Shown here: piece by piece, positions 1 through 10,233 of the stretch | Position numbering within the stretch: the stretch's first letter is position 1 | Layout of the letters: each line of letters starts with the position of its first letter | NCBI GenBank assembly: GCA_964602415.1 | Contig: CAZRQL010000013.1 | Coordinates: 1-64,000, forward strand | DNA length: 64,000 nt | Source of the DNA: CAZRQL01 sp964602415 | GTDB taxonomy: Bacteria > Bacteroidota > Bacteroidia > Cytophagales > Flammeovirgaceae | Direction of reading: 5' to 3' | Position numbers and translations under genes: made by a program | Notes under the pieces: generated by a model | Database searches by the model: none | The model's input: only the letters and a program-made list of their open reading frames with translations | Told to the model about the DNA's origin: nothing

Positions 1-1
1 A

Positions 2-3000
2 AACTTTACTTTCGGGCCTGATATTGCTGCTCCTCGGTTTACTTACACACCTTTGTTCGATACTACTTCTGTGTCAAACCGCAATTTGTCTGTTACCATT
101 ACCGACCAAGGTACAGGTGTACCAACCACCGGCACCAATCGTCCAAAAATTTGGTTCCGCAAGCAAGGCTCAGGATCTTGGGTAAGCAACTACGGCACTC
201 TTTCGAGTGGAAACGGCAACAACGGGGTCTGGACTTTTGTCATAGACTATTCTCTGTTGAGTCTTACGCCTGCCGTGGGGGATGTGTTTGAATACTATAT
301 AGTTGCTCAGGATCAAGCCTCTCCTGTCAATGTCAACTACGATCCTTACAGAGATACCGACCACAGTGATGTCAATACTCAAGTGACAGTTCCTGCTTCA
401 CCGAGAAATTACGCCATTCAAGGTACAATCTCCGGTTTGAAAACGGTGTGTCCTACCGGTTGCGACTACCCCAACTTGACAGGAACTAATGGGGTATTCA
501 ATGCCTTGAACCGCAATATAGTAAACGCGAATACCACATTTAGAATTGACGGTGATTTGAGTGAGCCGGGAACAGTCAGGTTAGACACCATCAACTACTC
601 AGCTTCCGGTTTGACGGTTACTATCACAGCGGGCACTGGAGCAGCAAAGTTGATTTCTAACAACGGCGACCTGTCTGACCGTATGATTGAGATCATCCGC
701 GCTAAAAACCTCACTATTGACGGCGGCGCAGATCGCAAGTTGATTTTCAGAAACACACACTCCAATCCTTCGGCTTGTCGCAACACTTTTATTGTATTTG
801 CGGGTGCGCAGGTGAAGTTTAGAGGATGTAAAATAGAGAATAATGCTGTTTTAAACACCTTGGGGGCTGCCACATTTTGGGTTGTCAACACAGCATATCC
901 TGTGCCTATCTTGGTAGATATGGACAACTGCGTGGTTGGGGGAACTTCTGAGTCCACCATACAAACGGCATCCATTCCTATATATGTGGACAACGCTCAG
1001 TGTGAGTTCAAGTTCAGAAATTCAGAAGTAGCCAATTACACCCTTCAAGGTTTGACAGTTGTTAATTCTGCCGACAATGTGTTGGTAGAAGGAAACAGTT
1101 TTTATGCTGAACAATCCAATTCGCTTGCTGCCGCCGGCATGCTTATCAACACCGACAGAAATGTAAAAATTCTCAACAATTTCATAGGAGGTACAGCCAA
1201 AAACTTAGGCGGCAACCTCTGGGAACAGTCAGGCACTACTTCCTTCATCGGCATTGCAATGAATGGTGTTTTGAGTGCAGGCCGCACTTACGAAGTAAGA
1301 GGCAATAAGATAGCCAAAATAAACCGCTCTTCAACTACCACTCTTATAAGGGGTATATCACGAGGAAGTAGCAGCAATGCCGGAAACCTGATTATTTCAG
1401 GAAACACAATCGGCGGACTCAGTCAGGCAGACTCTATTTCTTCGCTTGCCAACTCTTCTTTTGAGGGCATCTATTTGGTTACTTCTACATTGAGCACTGG
1501 CAAAATCAATGTGGACAGCAATATCGTCTCAAATATTTATTTTAGAGGTACAGGTGCTAGCATCAACATGCAGGGTATAGAGTTCAGTGGCACTCCTTCC
1601 AATCTTGCCGAGTGGAGGGTCAAAGGCAACACCATCTCTAATTTCCTGACCAATTCTACTTCTACGGTTACAGGCAGTACGGCATCCATTATTGGGATTA
1701 TTTTCAACTGTGCGGCAACAGGCCCGGGCTTTCAGGAAATCACAGAAAACACCATACACAATTTGAGCAATGCCAATACTTCTTTGGTCAGTGCGCATGT
1801 GTTGGGCATCTACCTATCTGGAAGTACAGGTGCAAATAGAGGCAGAATATTGAACAATAGAATTTATGATTTGCGCAATAGTGTTACTGGTACTGCAGCA
1901 GCCATCAAAGGGGTGTATCTATTCAATGCCTCTTGGCAAATCAGCAACAACCAAATTGCACTTAGCAATCAGGGCAATTCTAATGGTATATTTATAGCCG
2001 GTATTGATGAAGATGCCGTTGCTGCTTCATTTATGGATTATTTTCATAACACCATTTATGTAGGTGGTACGGCATCCTCGGGGGCGCGTTACAGCTATGG
2101 TATGTATTTCAGGGTAAATATGACCCCCAATTTGAAGAATAATTTTATCTACAACGCCAGAAGTGGGGGCGCAGGTAGGCACATGGCTATGGGCAATATC
2201 AGCAGCACCATCTCAAACTGGGCAACCGGTGCAAGCGACTATAATGTGTATGTACTGAGAAACACAAGTGACTTCGGTGAGTGGCCTGCGGGTACATTTA
2301 CCAATTTTACAACATGGAAGAACAATTTTAAAGGAGATGCTAATTCTTCTCTTTTTGCTGCTACACAGTTTCCGATTTCTGAAGTGTTTCCAAACCTTTC
2401 CAACAACGATTTGACCTCAAACAGTTGTATTCTTTACCAAAATGGTACCCCGATTACTCAAGTTACTATCGACTTCAACAATGCCCCCCGTAGTACCACC
2501 GCTCCAAGCGTGGGTGCATTTGAAATAATCAGCACTACTGGCTTGACTGCAATTACTACTCAGCCCTCAGACGTTGAAGTTTGCGAGCAAAGCAGTGTAA
2601 CCATCTCTATGGTATCTCAAGGTGCCAACAAGACTGTTCAGTGGCAGCGTTTTGACGGAACTAATTTCGTAAACTTGACCAATGGAGGTATTTATTCGGG
2701 CGTTACTACTGACAATTTGGTTATTTCGGATGCTACAGGCTTGGGCACACAACAGTACCGAGCCATCGTGAGTGGAGACTGCAAACCGAACTCAGTGACC
2801 TCCGACACGGTTACACTTACCGAAAAATTGATAGCCACCATCACTGATGAGCCTGTGGATAGATTGCTTTGCGATGGCCAAGCTACTTCTTTTGAAATTG
2901 CGGCAGTAGGTAGCGATTTGACTTATCGTTGGCAGCAGTCTATCTCAAACGGGCCTTTCTCTGATGTACCCAATGCGGCTCCTTTCTCTGGAGTAACCAA

Positions 3001-6000
3001 CAATAAACTTGACATATCAAGCATCACAGGCTTAGATGGTCGTCGTTACCGCTGCATAGTTTCAGGATTCTGCAACAATGATACTTCCTATGCCGCCAAA
3101 CTGGACGTATTGCTCAATTTGACAATCAGTACTCAACCTGCGTCTCAATCTATTTGTACAGGCTCTGCGGCCTCATTCACTGTACAAGCCAACGGTTCGG
3201 GCCTTACTTATCAGTGGAAAGAAGATGGGGTAGATTTAACCAATACAGGGGTTTACAGCGGTGTCAATACCAATACATTGACTATAAGCAATGTAGCCGG
3301 CCTCAACGGAAAACAATACACTTGTGAACTGGCAAGTCCTTGCGTTGCCAATCCTGTGCTGTCCAATCAGGCAACTCTAACTGTTCTTACCCTGCCCTCT
3401 ATCACGACTCAGCCTGTTTCGGTAGAGGCTTGTTCGGACCAAGGTGCAAGTATGAGTGTTGTGGCCACCGGCAGTGGAATCACTTACCAATGGCAGTTTT
3501 TCAATACATCTTTAAGCACTTTTGCCAATATAGTTAACGGAGGAGTGATAAGCGGTGCTCAATCGCCTACTCTCAGTGTATCAAGTGTCAATGGTTTGGG
3601 TAATTTGACCATTCGTTGCGTTGTGTCGGGTACTTGTACACCAGCGGCCATTTCCAATGAGGTTACTCTTACGGAGTTGAAACTTCCTGCTGTGGTTACT
3701 CAGCCTGCTTCGGTTCAGGTTTGCTCAAATCAAGGAACTTCTTTTACAGTTTCTGCTACCGGACACTTGCTTACTTACCAGTGGAAAGAAGACGGCAATA
3801 ATTTAAGTGATGGCGGTATTTACAGCGGTGTGAATACTGCAACCCTTTCTATTTCTTCAGTCAATGGATTGGGTACTAAAACATATACTTGTGAAGTAAA
3901 TGGATTCTGTGGCAGCCCTGTTACCACCAATGCCGCAGTGCTGACCGAGTTGTTTTTACCGACTATCACCACCGAGCCGATAGATAGATTCGTTTGCCAA
4001 GATTCGGCCACCAGTTTTGAAGTGGCTGCTACCGGCACCGCTTTGACCTATCGCTGGGAAACATTCACAGGTGCTGTATGGGTGCCTGTCCCTGAAGCAG
4101 GTGTTTTTTCGGGAACGACGACAACAAATCTCAGAATTGCCAATGTAAACGGACTTAATGGCAGAGGTTTTAGAGCCATTGTATCAGGATCTTGTACCCC
4201 TCCTGACACCAGTGCTACTGCAGTGCTTAACGTTCAGTTACGCCCTGTGATTACGCGCACCACTAGAGACACCACTGTGTGTATTGATCAGTCTGCTACT
4301 TTCTTTGTTGAAGCAACCGGTTCGAACCTCACTTATCAATGGCAGTCGAGCTCAAATGGTGCAGATTGGGAAAACCTCAGCAACAACGGAGTGTACTCAG
4401 ATGTGAATACTGGCGCACTCAAGCTATCATCTGTAACAGGCCTCGATAGCGTCAGATACCGTTGTTTGATAGGCGGCTCTTGCCCTCCCGACTTGATTTC
4501 TACACCTATGCAACTCACTGTAAAACCTCGTCCTGCTTTGCCTTCGGCGCGCATTATAGGCGATAGCTACATAGGCAGAGGGGCTAATTCAGTTCCTTAC
4601 AGCTATCCGGGAGTTATTGAGGGGGCAGAGTCTTTGGTGTGGGAGTACAGCGGTACAGGAGCTTTTATAGTCGGAAATTCAAATAATATATTTATTTCCT
4701 TTGCCCCTGATGCCACTTCCGGTGAACTTACCGTAAGAGGCATTAATATTTGCGGACAAGGCCCTGTGTCTGCTTCTTTGTTCATCAATACAATGGACAC
4801 TACTATTTGGAACGGCTCTTCATGGTCAAACGGGCTTCCTGCCCGCAATCGAGTGGCAGTCGTAGCCGGCAATTACAGCGGCAGCGGTTTTGAAGTCGGT
4901 GATTTGATAGTGGAGGCAGATCAAACCTTTGCGCTGTCTTCAGGCGAAAAATTGGATATTTTCAGTGATGTTTACGTGAGAGAAGGCGGTAAAATTATAG
5001 ATAACAATAACTTATCGAGCACAATTTCTTCTTCGTTTGCTGCTGCTGAAGGGGATCAAAGAGTTGTGGGTAAAAACATCACTTTTACCAATTTAACCAT
5101 AAACAAAAACTTTGGTGATATCTACATGTTTGGGGACTCATCAGACGTATCTGTCAAACGCACATTGACGATGAATTCCGGTAAAATCATTGTTCGTCGT
5201 GATACCGTTCAATACAGTGAACAGATTATTTCTGGCAACAATGATGCTCAGGAGTGGCTGGTGCGTGCGGGACAAAGAAGACCTGCTGGCGAAGTCAGCA
5301 CTCAGCAAACTGAACTTGCTTTGGGCAATGAGTTTCCGGGGCTTAACCCTACAATGGTAGGCTTGAGATTTACCAACCTCAATATCCCTAAAGATGCCAA
5401 TATCTTACGTGCTTACCTTGAAGTTACGGTTGACTCTTCGCGCTCCGGCACATTTAAAGCCTTTGACAATGCAGAAGAGTGGCTCAGCGACGCAGACAGT
5501 GGTTTGGTGGGTAGATTGGACAAAACGGTTAGGACAGGAATGCTGCTGGGTCAAAATAACGACACCATAGCTGACGGTTCGAAACTTACAGCCATCCGAT
5601 TTACTAACATCGCTATTCCGCGAGGGGCCACAATTGCTGAGGCTTACATCCAGTTTACGGTTGACTCGGTAAACCAAAACCAAGACCCTTGTGATTTGAC
5701 GATTAGGGGCTTCAACTTGGATAACGTCGGACAATTTGGAGTTTTGGATAGTGCCGATATTTCTTCACGGCCTTTTACAACCCAAAGTGTTGCATGGAAC
5801 GTCAGAGGAGCAACATGGCAGGTGCCCGGCTCTTCGGAGTTCGACCAACGCACCCCCGACCTCAAATCTATCGTTCAAGCCATTGTAAACCGTACAGGCT
5901 GGAATCCCGGCCAAACACTTGGTTTTGCTATCAGAGGCAACGGGACAAGGATTGTATCAAATGCCCAATCTCAAGGTGCACCCGTGTTGTTCATTAAATA

Positions 6001-7900
6001 CTTATCGACCAATGCTCAGCCCGCTACCTTAGCGATTAGGGTAGAAAACAATGCCAATTCAACTGAATTTAGCAATGCTGTATTGAACCTTTCCAACAGA
6101 AGCCTGTCATTGGATTCGGTCATTTGGAATGCCACAGGGGCCACATGGCAGGTTATTGGCAGAAAACAACAAACACCGGACATCTCTGCTTTGGTGCAAA
6201 AAGTTGTTTCTCGCAGAGATTGGAATCCGGGCAATGCAATGAGTTTCTATATCACCGGCACAGGAAGCCGCGTGATTGAATCCTCGGACAATGGCAACCC
6301 TAACGCGCCTTCCCTTGTGCTTGAATTTGAGACAGGGTTCAGAACTGTTACATTCAAATCCTCACCTGACGGCACGGCTATGTATTTCCAAAACAACGAC
6401 AACTCCTTTATAGATGGGGATTATGTACGCTATGAAAGGTATATCACCCCTCTTTCCGGTTTTGGAAATCTGGTTACTCCTGCTCAGGGTGTTGGCTTGC
6501 GTCTGTTGGCCTCGCCGCTCACAGGAAGAAATCACACAGCCGGAAATATCAAAGGAATTACACCTAACTACTTTGATGCCAACCAGTTCAACAACAACTG
6601 GAATTCTATCAACTACCGCAATAGGTTCACTTACCCCAATGTCTTGTCGTACTCTACCCGTCGCATCAGCCGCAATGATTCACTCAACGGCGGCGATCAG
6701 GCTCGTGGTAGCTTTATGAGAGGCTGGGTGGCCGCCGCCAATGACGATGATTTGTTGCCACGCGGTATAGGTATTCAAGTGGGTGTCAAGCCCACCGACG
6801 TGGTCAGCTTCCTTGGCCGTTTGGATAAAGTTGCAGATACGGTTGTTGGTGGTTTGAGCCGTGAAGCCTTTACGGCCTCCGGTTGGACTTTGGTAGGCAA
6901 CCCCTATCCTTCGCCGATGTTCTTTGAGCGTGACGGAGCTAACAACGATTTCCTTGACTTCAATCCGGGTGTGGACAAAGCATTCTATACGTTCTTGCCG
7001 ACCTCTCACTCTCAAGGCCGTTGGGTAGCTTTGGTCAATGGTGTTTCTTCGCCAAAATTTGAAGGTTTTACCGGTGAGATACCTACCATGCAGTCGTTTT
7101 TGGTCAGAAAAACTGAGGTGGGCGTATCGAATTTGGTGTTCAACAATGCCATGCGTCAGACAGCCTTTACCAATCCTCGTTTGAATCGGGAGCAGGCTGT
7201 CGTGAGTGCTCTGGTTCGCCTCAATGTCAGAAATGCCGCCGGCAACAACGATGAAATGGTAACTTATTTCTCTCCTGATGCTTCCAATGGATTTGATGTT
7301 GATTTAGATGCCTACAAAGTATTGCCAATTTTGCCCGAAGTAACCACTGTCTTTGCTGAGGTTAATAAGAATGCTTTGGCTATCAATGCGCTGCCAACTT
7401 CTGAACTGCAAAAAGCAGCTTCTTCTACTGGTTTGACGTTGCCTATTTCAGTTGTGGCCGATAGGGCAGGAGTGGTTACTTTCTCTATCTCAGAAAGGGT
7501 CGGGCTTTCAGACACGCTTTCGGTTTATCTCAGAGACAATGTTTTGGGAGTTGAGCGTGAGATAGCAGGCGGCAAGTCTTATTCTACCGCATTGCAGCCG
7601 GGACTTTACGATGAAAGGTTCTCAATATGGGTAGTGGGTCGTCAAACAGGGCTTGACGATAAACTCGCCAAAGCCGGAATCAATATCTATTCTTTTGAGT
7701 CTTCTGCCTTCGTTGAATTTACTGATCCCAAGATGGCCAATTCTACTATTACCATCTTTGATTTGCAAGGCAGAGAAGTCGCACGCCGCGCCAATCGTGA
7801 TGCCAAAGTTGAGATACCGCTTTCGGTTTCAACAGGCATTTATATCGTAAAAGTGACCAATGAGCACGGTACTTTCGCAAGAAAGGTTTACATTGAATAA
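2..7900 (+). CDS. Giant secreted T9SS cargo protein (beta-helix, seven Ig-like repeats, type A sorting domain), 5' truncated
   Basis: The frame is open to the left edge, so the N-terminus lies outside the window; over 2,600 residues are visible. Going from N to C (counted from the TTG at 53): a fibronectin-like stretch; about residues 190-815 with Asn/Gly-rich parallel beta-helix repeats; about 830-1490 with seven Ig-like repeats of about 95 residues; a stretch containing WNGSSWSNG; about 1720-2095 with one full and one shortened copy of a DNRLRE-like beta-domain (IVNRTGWNPG, then VVSRRDWNPG); and a C-terminal type A T9SS sorting domain ending in GTFARKVYIE. It is probably exported through the outer membrane and anchored at the surface or released, acting as an adhesin or polymer-binding protein. 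No catalytic motif was recognised. A hairpin terminator follows, so it is probably the last gene of its transcript. Confidence 0.88.
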   Translation, partial: NFTFGPDIAAPRFTYTPLFDTTSVSNRNLSVTITDQGTGVPTTGTNRPKIWFRKQGSGSWVSNYGTLSSGNGNNGVWTFVIDYSLLSLTPAVGDVFEYYIVAQDQASPVNVNYDPYRDTDHSDVNTQVTVPASPRNYAIQGTISGLKTVCPTGCDYPNLTGTNGVFNALNRNIVNANTTFRIDGDLSEPGTVRLDTINYSASGLTVTITAGTGAAKLISNNGDLSDRMIEIIRAKNLTIDGGADRKLIFRNTHSNPSACRNTFIVFAGAQVKFRGCKIENNAVLNTLGAATFWVVNTAYPVPILVDMDNCVVGGTSESTIQTASIPIYVDNAQCEFKFRNSEVANYTLQGLTVVNSADNVLVEGNSFYAEQSNSLAAAGMLINTDRNVKILNNFIGGTAKNLGGNLWEQSGTTSFIGIAMNGVLSAGRTYEVRGNKIAKINRSSTTTLIRGISRGSSSNAGNLIISGNTIGGLSQADSISSLANSSFEGIYLVTSTLSTGKINVDSNIVSNIYFRGTGASINMQGIEFSGTPSNLAEWRVKGNTISNFLTNSTSTVTGSTASIIGIIFNCAATGPGFQEITENTIHNLSNANTSLVSAHVLGIYLSGSTGANRGRILNNRIYDLRNSVTGTAAAIKGVYLFNASWQISNNQIALSNQGNSNGIFIAGIDEDAVAASFMDYFHNTIYVGGTASSGARYSYGMYFRVNMTPNLKNNFIYNARSGGAGRHMAMGNISSTISNWATGASDYNVYVLRNTSDFGEWPAGTFTNFTTWKNNFKGDANSSLFAATQFPISEVFPNLSNNDLTSNSCILYQNGTPITQVTIDFNNAPRSTTAPSVGAFEIISTTGLTAITTQPSDVEVCEQSSVTISMVSQGANKTVQWQRFDGTNFVNLTNGGIYSGVTTDNLVISDATGLGTQQYRAIVSGDCKPNSVTSDTVTLTEKLIATITDEPVDRLLCDGQATSFEIAAVGSDLTYRWQQSISNGPFSDVPNAAPFSGVTNNKLDISSITGLDGRRYRCIVSGFCNNDTSYAAKLDVLLNLTISTQPASQSICTGSAASFTVQANGSGLTYQWKEDGVDLTNTGVYSGVNTNTLTISNVAGLNGKQYTCELASPCVANPVLSNQATLTVLTLPSITTQPVSVEACSDQGASMSVVATGSGITYQWQFFNTSLSTFANIVNGGVISGAQSPTLSVSSVNGLGNLTIRCVVSGTCTPAAISNEVTLTELKLPAVVTQPASVQVCSNQGTSFTVSATGHLLTYQWKEDGNNLSDGGIYSGVNTATLSISSVNGLGTKTYTCEVNGFCGSPVTTNAAVLTELFLPTITTEPIDRFVCQDSATSFEVAATGTALTYRWETFTGAVWVPVPEAGVFSGTTTTNLRIANVNGLNGRGFRAIVSGSCTPPDTSATAVLNVQLRPVITRTTRDTTVCIDQSATFFVEATGSNLTYQWQSSSNGADWENLSNNGVYSDVNTGALKLSSVTGLDSVRYRCLIGGSCPPDLISTPMQLTVKPRPALPSARIIGDSYIGRGANSVPYSYPGVIEGAESLVWEYSGTGAFIVGNSNNIFISFAPDATSGELTVRGINICGQGPVSASLFINTMDTTIWNGSSWSNGLPARNRVAVVAGNYSGSGFEVGDLIVEADQTFALSSGEKLDIFSDVYVREGGKIIDNNNLSSTISSSFAAAEGDQRVVGKNITFTNLTINKNFGDIYMFGDSSDVSVKRTLTMNSGKIIVRRDTVQYSEQIISGNNDAQEWLVRAGQRRPAGEVSTQQTELALGNEFPGLNPTMVGLRFTNLNIPKDANILRAYLEVTVDSSRSGTFKAFDNAEEWLSDADSGLVGRLDKTVRTGMLLGQNNDTIADGSKLTAIRFTNIAIPRGATIAEAYIQFTVDSVNQNQDPCDLTIRGFNLDNVGQFGVLDSADISSRPFTTQSVAWNVRGATWQVPGSSEFDQRTPDLKSIVQAIVNRTGWNPGQTLGFAIRGNGTRIVSNAQSQGAPVLFIKYLSTNAQPATLAIRVENNANSTEFSNAVLNLSNRSLSLDSVIWNATGATWQVIGRKQQTPDISALVQKVVSRRDWNPGNAMSFYITGTGSRVIESSDNGNPNAPSLVLEFETGFRTVTFKSSPDGTAMYFQNNDNSFIDGDYVRYERYITPLSGFGNLVTPAQGVGLRLLASPLTGRNHTAGNIKGITPNYFDANQFNNNWNSINYRNRFTYPNVLSYSTRRISRNDSLNGGDQARGSFMRGWVAAANDDDLLPRGIGIQVGVKPTDVVSFLGRLDKVADTVVGGLSREAFTASGWTLVGNPYPSPMFFERDGANNDFLDFNPGVDKAFYTFLPTSHSQGRWVALVNGVSSPKFEGFTGEIPTMQSFLVRKTEVGVSNLVFNNAMRQTAFTNPRLNREQAVVSALVRLNVRNAAGNNDEMVTYFSPDASNGFDVDLDAYKVLPILPEVTTVFAEVNKNALAINALPTSELQKAASSTGLTLPISVVADRAGVVTFSISERVGLSDTLSVYLRDNVLGVEREIAGGKSYSTALQPGLYDERFSIWVVGRQTGLDDKLAKAGINIYSFESSAFVEFTDPKMANSTITIFDLQGREVARRANRDAKVEIPLSVSTGIYIVKVTNEHGTFARKVYIE
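2542..4524 (+). repeat. Seven tandem Ig-like coding repeats
   Basis: Seven consecutive segments of about 285 bp inside the giant T9SS gene each encode the pattern TQP..V..C......F.V.A.G..LTYQW....G.YSGV.T..L.I....GL....Y.C.V.G.C. Two Cys per unit probably form a disulphide. The copies are diverged at DNA level, so the array looks old rather than recently amplified. This module type is common in Bacteroidota surface proteins. Confidence 0.85.
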
Positions 7901-7928
7901 ATTCGGTTTATCCGTTTTCTTTTATAGC

Positions 7929-7958
7929 AGCAGCCCCTCTTGGGGCTGTTGTTTTTTT
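7929..7958 (+). terminator. Rho-independent terminator after the giant T9SS gene
   Basis: The arms at 7929-7937 and 7942-7950 pair over nine bases (one G-T wobble) around a TCTT loop. A run of seven T follows at 7952-7958. It lies 29 bp after the stop codon. Confidence 0.85.
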
Positions 7959-7999
7959 ATCTCCCTAACTTATTAAGCAATCCTCTCAAATAAATCCGC

Positions 8000-8193
8000 C
8001 CCATGCCGTAGGCATTACGTATTTGTAGCCCTCGCATACGTTGATGAGGTTCGACCCCGATGTCGCACTCATTTTAGATGCCGTTTTTCTACAAAAATGT
8101 TATCCCTACGGGATGAATAATGCCTCCATTCTATAAGAAATAAATTTAAACAGCAAATGCTGTTTCTGCCGATTGTTTAATCCGCGTTTATCA
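8000..8193. repeat. Dispersed intergenic repeat, copy A
   Basis: This stretch aligns in the same orientation with 23032-23236. Shared blocks are the GTAGGCAT core, TTTGTAGCCC, GCAT.CGTTG, TTCGAC.CCGAT, CCGTTTTTCTACAAA, CTACGGGATGAAT and a terminal block TTCTGCC.ATTG.TTAATCCG.GTTTATC. Mini-hairpins are visible: ATGCC-GTA-GGCAT at 8003-8015, GG-TTCGA-CC at 8048-8056 and ATCCC-TAC-GGGAT at 8102-8114. The loops GTA and TAC are complementary. It contains no ORF. From memory, similar pieces occur between genes in other Bacteroidota. It fills most of the 323-bp gap before the E1 gene. Confidence 0.75.
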
Positions 8194-8204
8194 ATCAATC
8201 TGCT

Positions 8205-8212
8205 CATATTTG
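8205..8212 (+). promoter_or_regulatory. Possible -7 box of the fused E1 gene
   Basis: CATATTTG matches the Bacteroidota -7 consensus TAnnTTTG at seven of eight positions (first base C). It sits 11 bp before the ATG at 8224. No convincing -33 TTTG is at the right spacing, so support is weak. It lies just downstream of repeat copy A. Confidence 0.35.
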
Positions 8213-8223
8213 CAAAAAAACTT

Positions 8224-10200
8224 ATGACTTACGACAGACAAGCGTTGAGCGATTCTCAGTTACTTGAACTTTATACAGCGATTAAAAAACCCCGTCTCAT
8301 TGAGGAAAAAATGTTGGTTTTGCTTCGTCAGGGGCGTATTTCCAAATGGTTTTCGGGAATAGGTCAAGAGGCCATAGCCGTTGGGGTGGGTCAGGCACTT
8401 GATAGCGATGAGTATATTATGCCTTTGCACCGCAATTTGGGGGTATTTACGAGCCGCCAATTGCCCCTTTGGCAACTCATAGCCCAGTGGCAGGGCAAAA
8501 AAGAGGGGTTTTCCAAAGGTAGGGAACGCTCTTTTCACTTTGGTACCAACGAGCACCACATCGTAGGGATGATTTCCCATCTGGGGCCGCAACTTGCCTT
8601 GGCAGCAGGGGTGGCCTTGGCCAACAAACTGGAGGCAAACGGCAAAGTATCGCTGGCTTTTTCGGGAGATGGCGGCACTTCGGAAGGGGATTTCCATGAG
8701 GCTCTAAACGTAGCGGCTGTGTGGCAGTTGCCCGTCATATTTTTGGTTGAAAACAACGGTTATGGCCTTTCCACCCCCACCAATGAACAATACCGCTGCA
8801 AGGATATTGCCTGCAAAGGCGAAGGATACGGCATGAGAGCTTTGCAGATAGATGGCAATAACTTTTTGGAGGTGTACCACACCATCAAACAACTCAAAGC
8901 TGAGATGGCAGAAAATCCGCATCCCGTGCTCTTGGAGGCGATGACTTTCAGAATGCGGGGGCATGAGGAGGCTTCCGGTGTGAAGTATGTACCCAAAGAG
9001 CTTTTTGAAATATGGAAACAAAAAGACCCTGTTGACAATTATGAGCAGTTTCTTCTTGCCGAAGGCGTTTTGTCCCACGAACAAAAAGAACAAATAGAGG
9101 CCGAACTCAAAGACCAGTTAAACCAAGCCATTGACAAAGCCTTTGCGCTGCCCGACCCTGTGCCTCAGACCCAAGAAGAACTCAACGATGTGTATTGCCC
9201 TTATCATTTTCAGCCCACGTTGCCCCAAAACAACAAAACCAGCCCCAAACGGCTCATAGATGCTGTTTCTGATGGTTTGCGGCAAGCCATGCAAAAACAC
9301 AACAATCTGATTTTGATGGGTCAAGACATAGCCGAATATGGTGGAGTTTTCAAAGTTACGGAAGGATTTTTGGACGAGTTTGGCAAAGAGCGGGTACGCA
9401 ACACACCTCTTTGTGAGTCGGCCATAGTGGGTATTGCGCTGGGTTTGTCCATTAAGGGTTACAAGGCCATGGTCGAGATGCAGTTTGCCGATTTTGTAAC
9501 TTGTGGATTCAATCAGATAGTCAATAATTTAGCGAAAATACACTACCGCTGGGGACAACATGCCGACGTGGTCATCAGGATGCCAACCGGTGCAGGGGTA
9601 GGGGCAGGGCCTTTTCATTCCCAAAGCAACGAGGCTTGGTTTTTTCACACCCCCGGCCTCAAAGTGGTCTATCCTTCAAATCCTTACGATGCTAAGGGTT
9701 TGCTGACTGCCTCCTTTGAAGAACCCAATCCGGTCATGTTCTTTGAACATAAAGCCTTGTACCGTGCCTTTGAGCAGGAAGTTCCCGACGAATATTATAC
9801 GCTTGCCATTGGAAAAGCCAAAGTAGTCAGACAGGGAAGCCGTGCGACGGTGGTTTGCTACGGAGCGGCGGTACATTGGGCACTCAGGGCTATTGATGAG
9901 TTGGGGGCTGATGTTGAGGTGGTGGATTTGTGTACCTTGCTGCCTTGGGACAAAGAGACCGTTGCCGTTTCGGTACGCAAGACCAACCGTGTTTTGGTTT
10001 GTCATGAGGACTGTCTTACGGGTGGAATTGCTGCGGAGGTAGCTGCATGGGTGAGCGAAAATTTATTCGACCACTTGGATGCTCCTGTTGTTAGGGAAGG
10101 CGCACTTGATACTCCTGTACCTTTTGCCATTGCACTGGAAGAAAATTTCTTGCCCAAAAAGCGAATCAAAGAGAGGCTTCAATGGCTGTTGGCTTATTAA
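8224..10200 (+). CDS. Fused 2-oxo-acid dehydrogenase E1, alpha and beta subunits in one chain
   Basis: This 658-residue protein joins both halves of the thiamine-diphosphate E1. The alpha half (about 1-310) carries the TPP motif GDGG at residues 148-151 and ENN near 176-178. The beta half (about 320-658) begins at LILMGQDIAEYGG and holds FADF, HSQSNEAWFFHTPGLKVVYP and a C-terminal transketolase domain with FLPKKRIKERL. Family knowledge: such fused E1s decarboxylate branched-chain 2-oxo acids or pyruvate and pass the acyl group to lipoyl-E2. The exact substrate cannot be read from sequence. I chose ATG 8224 over an upstream TTG because homology starts there. It may use the E2 and E3 encoded elsewhere in the window. 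Confidence 0.88.
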   Translation: MTYDRQALSDSQLLELYTAIKKPRLIEEKMLVLLRQGRISKWFSGIGQEAIAVGVGQALDSDEYIMPLHRNLGVFTSRQLPLWQLIAQWQGKKEGFSKGRERSFHFGTNEHHIVGMISHLGPQLALAAGVALANKLEANGKVSLAFSGDGGTSEGDFHEALNVAAVWQLPVIFLVENNGYGLSTPTNEQYRCKDIACKGEGYGMRALQIDGNNFLEVYHTIKQLKAEMAENPHPVLLEAMTFRMRGHEEASGVKYVPKELFEIWKQKDPVDNYEQFLLAEGVLSHEQKEQIEAELKDQLNQAIDKAFALPDPVPQTQEELNDVYCPYHFQPTLPQNNKTSPKRLIDAVSDGLRQAMQKHNNLILMGQDIAEYGGVFKVTEGFLDEFGKERVRNTPLCESAIVGIALGLSIKGYKAMVEMQFADFVTCGFNQIVNNLAKIHYRWGQHADVVIRMPTGAGVGAGPFHSQSNEAWFFHTPGLKVVYPSNPYDAKGLLTASFEEPNPVMFFEHKALYRAFEQEVPDEYYTLAIGKAKVVRQGSRATVVCYGAAVHWALRAIDELGADVEVVDLCTLLPWDKETVAVSVRKTNRVLVCHEDCLTGGIAAEVAAWVSENLFDHLDAPVVREGALDTPVPFAIALEENFLPKKRIKERLQWLLAY

Positions 10201-10233
10201 TTATAAAAACCTGTCTTTATAGAAAATGTTTAG

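Noticed and set aside
2542..4524. A CRISPR or satellite-like repeat array
   Set aside because: The units are about 285 bp, lie in one frame and encode Ig-like domains; there are no identical short repeats with spacers.
8048..8058. tRNA T-arm-like GGTTCGACCCC in repeat copy A
   Set aside because: No tRNA cloverleaf surrounds it, and the same block is diverged in copy B as part of the repeat.
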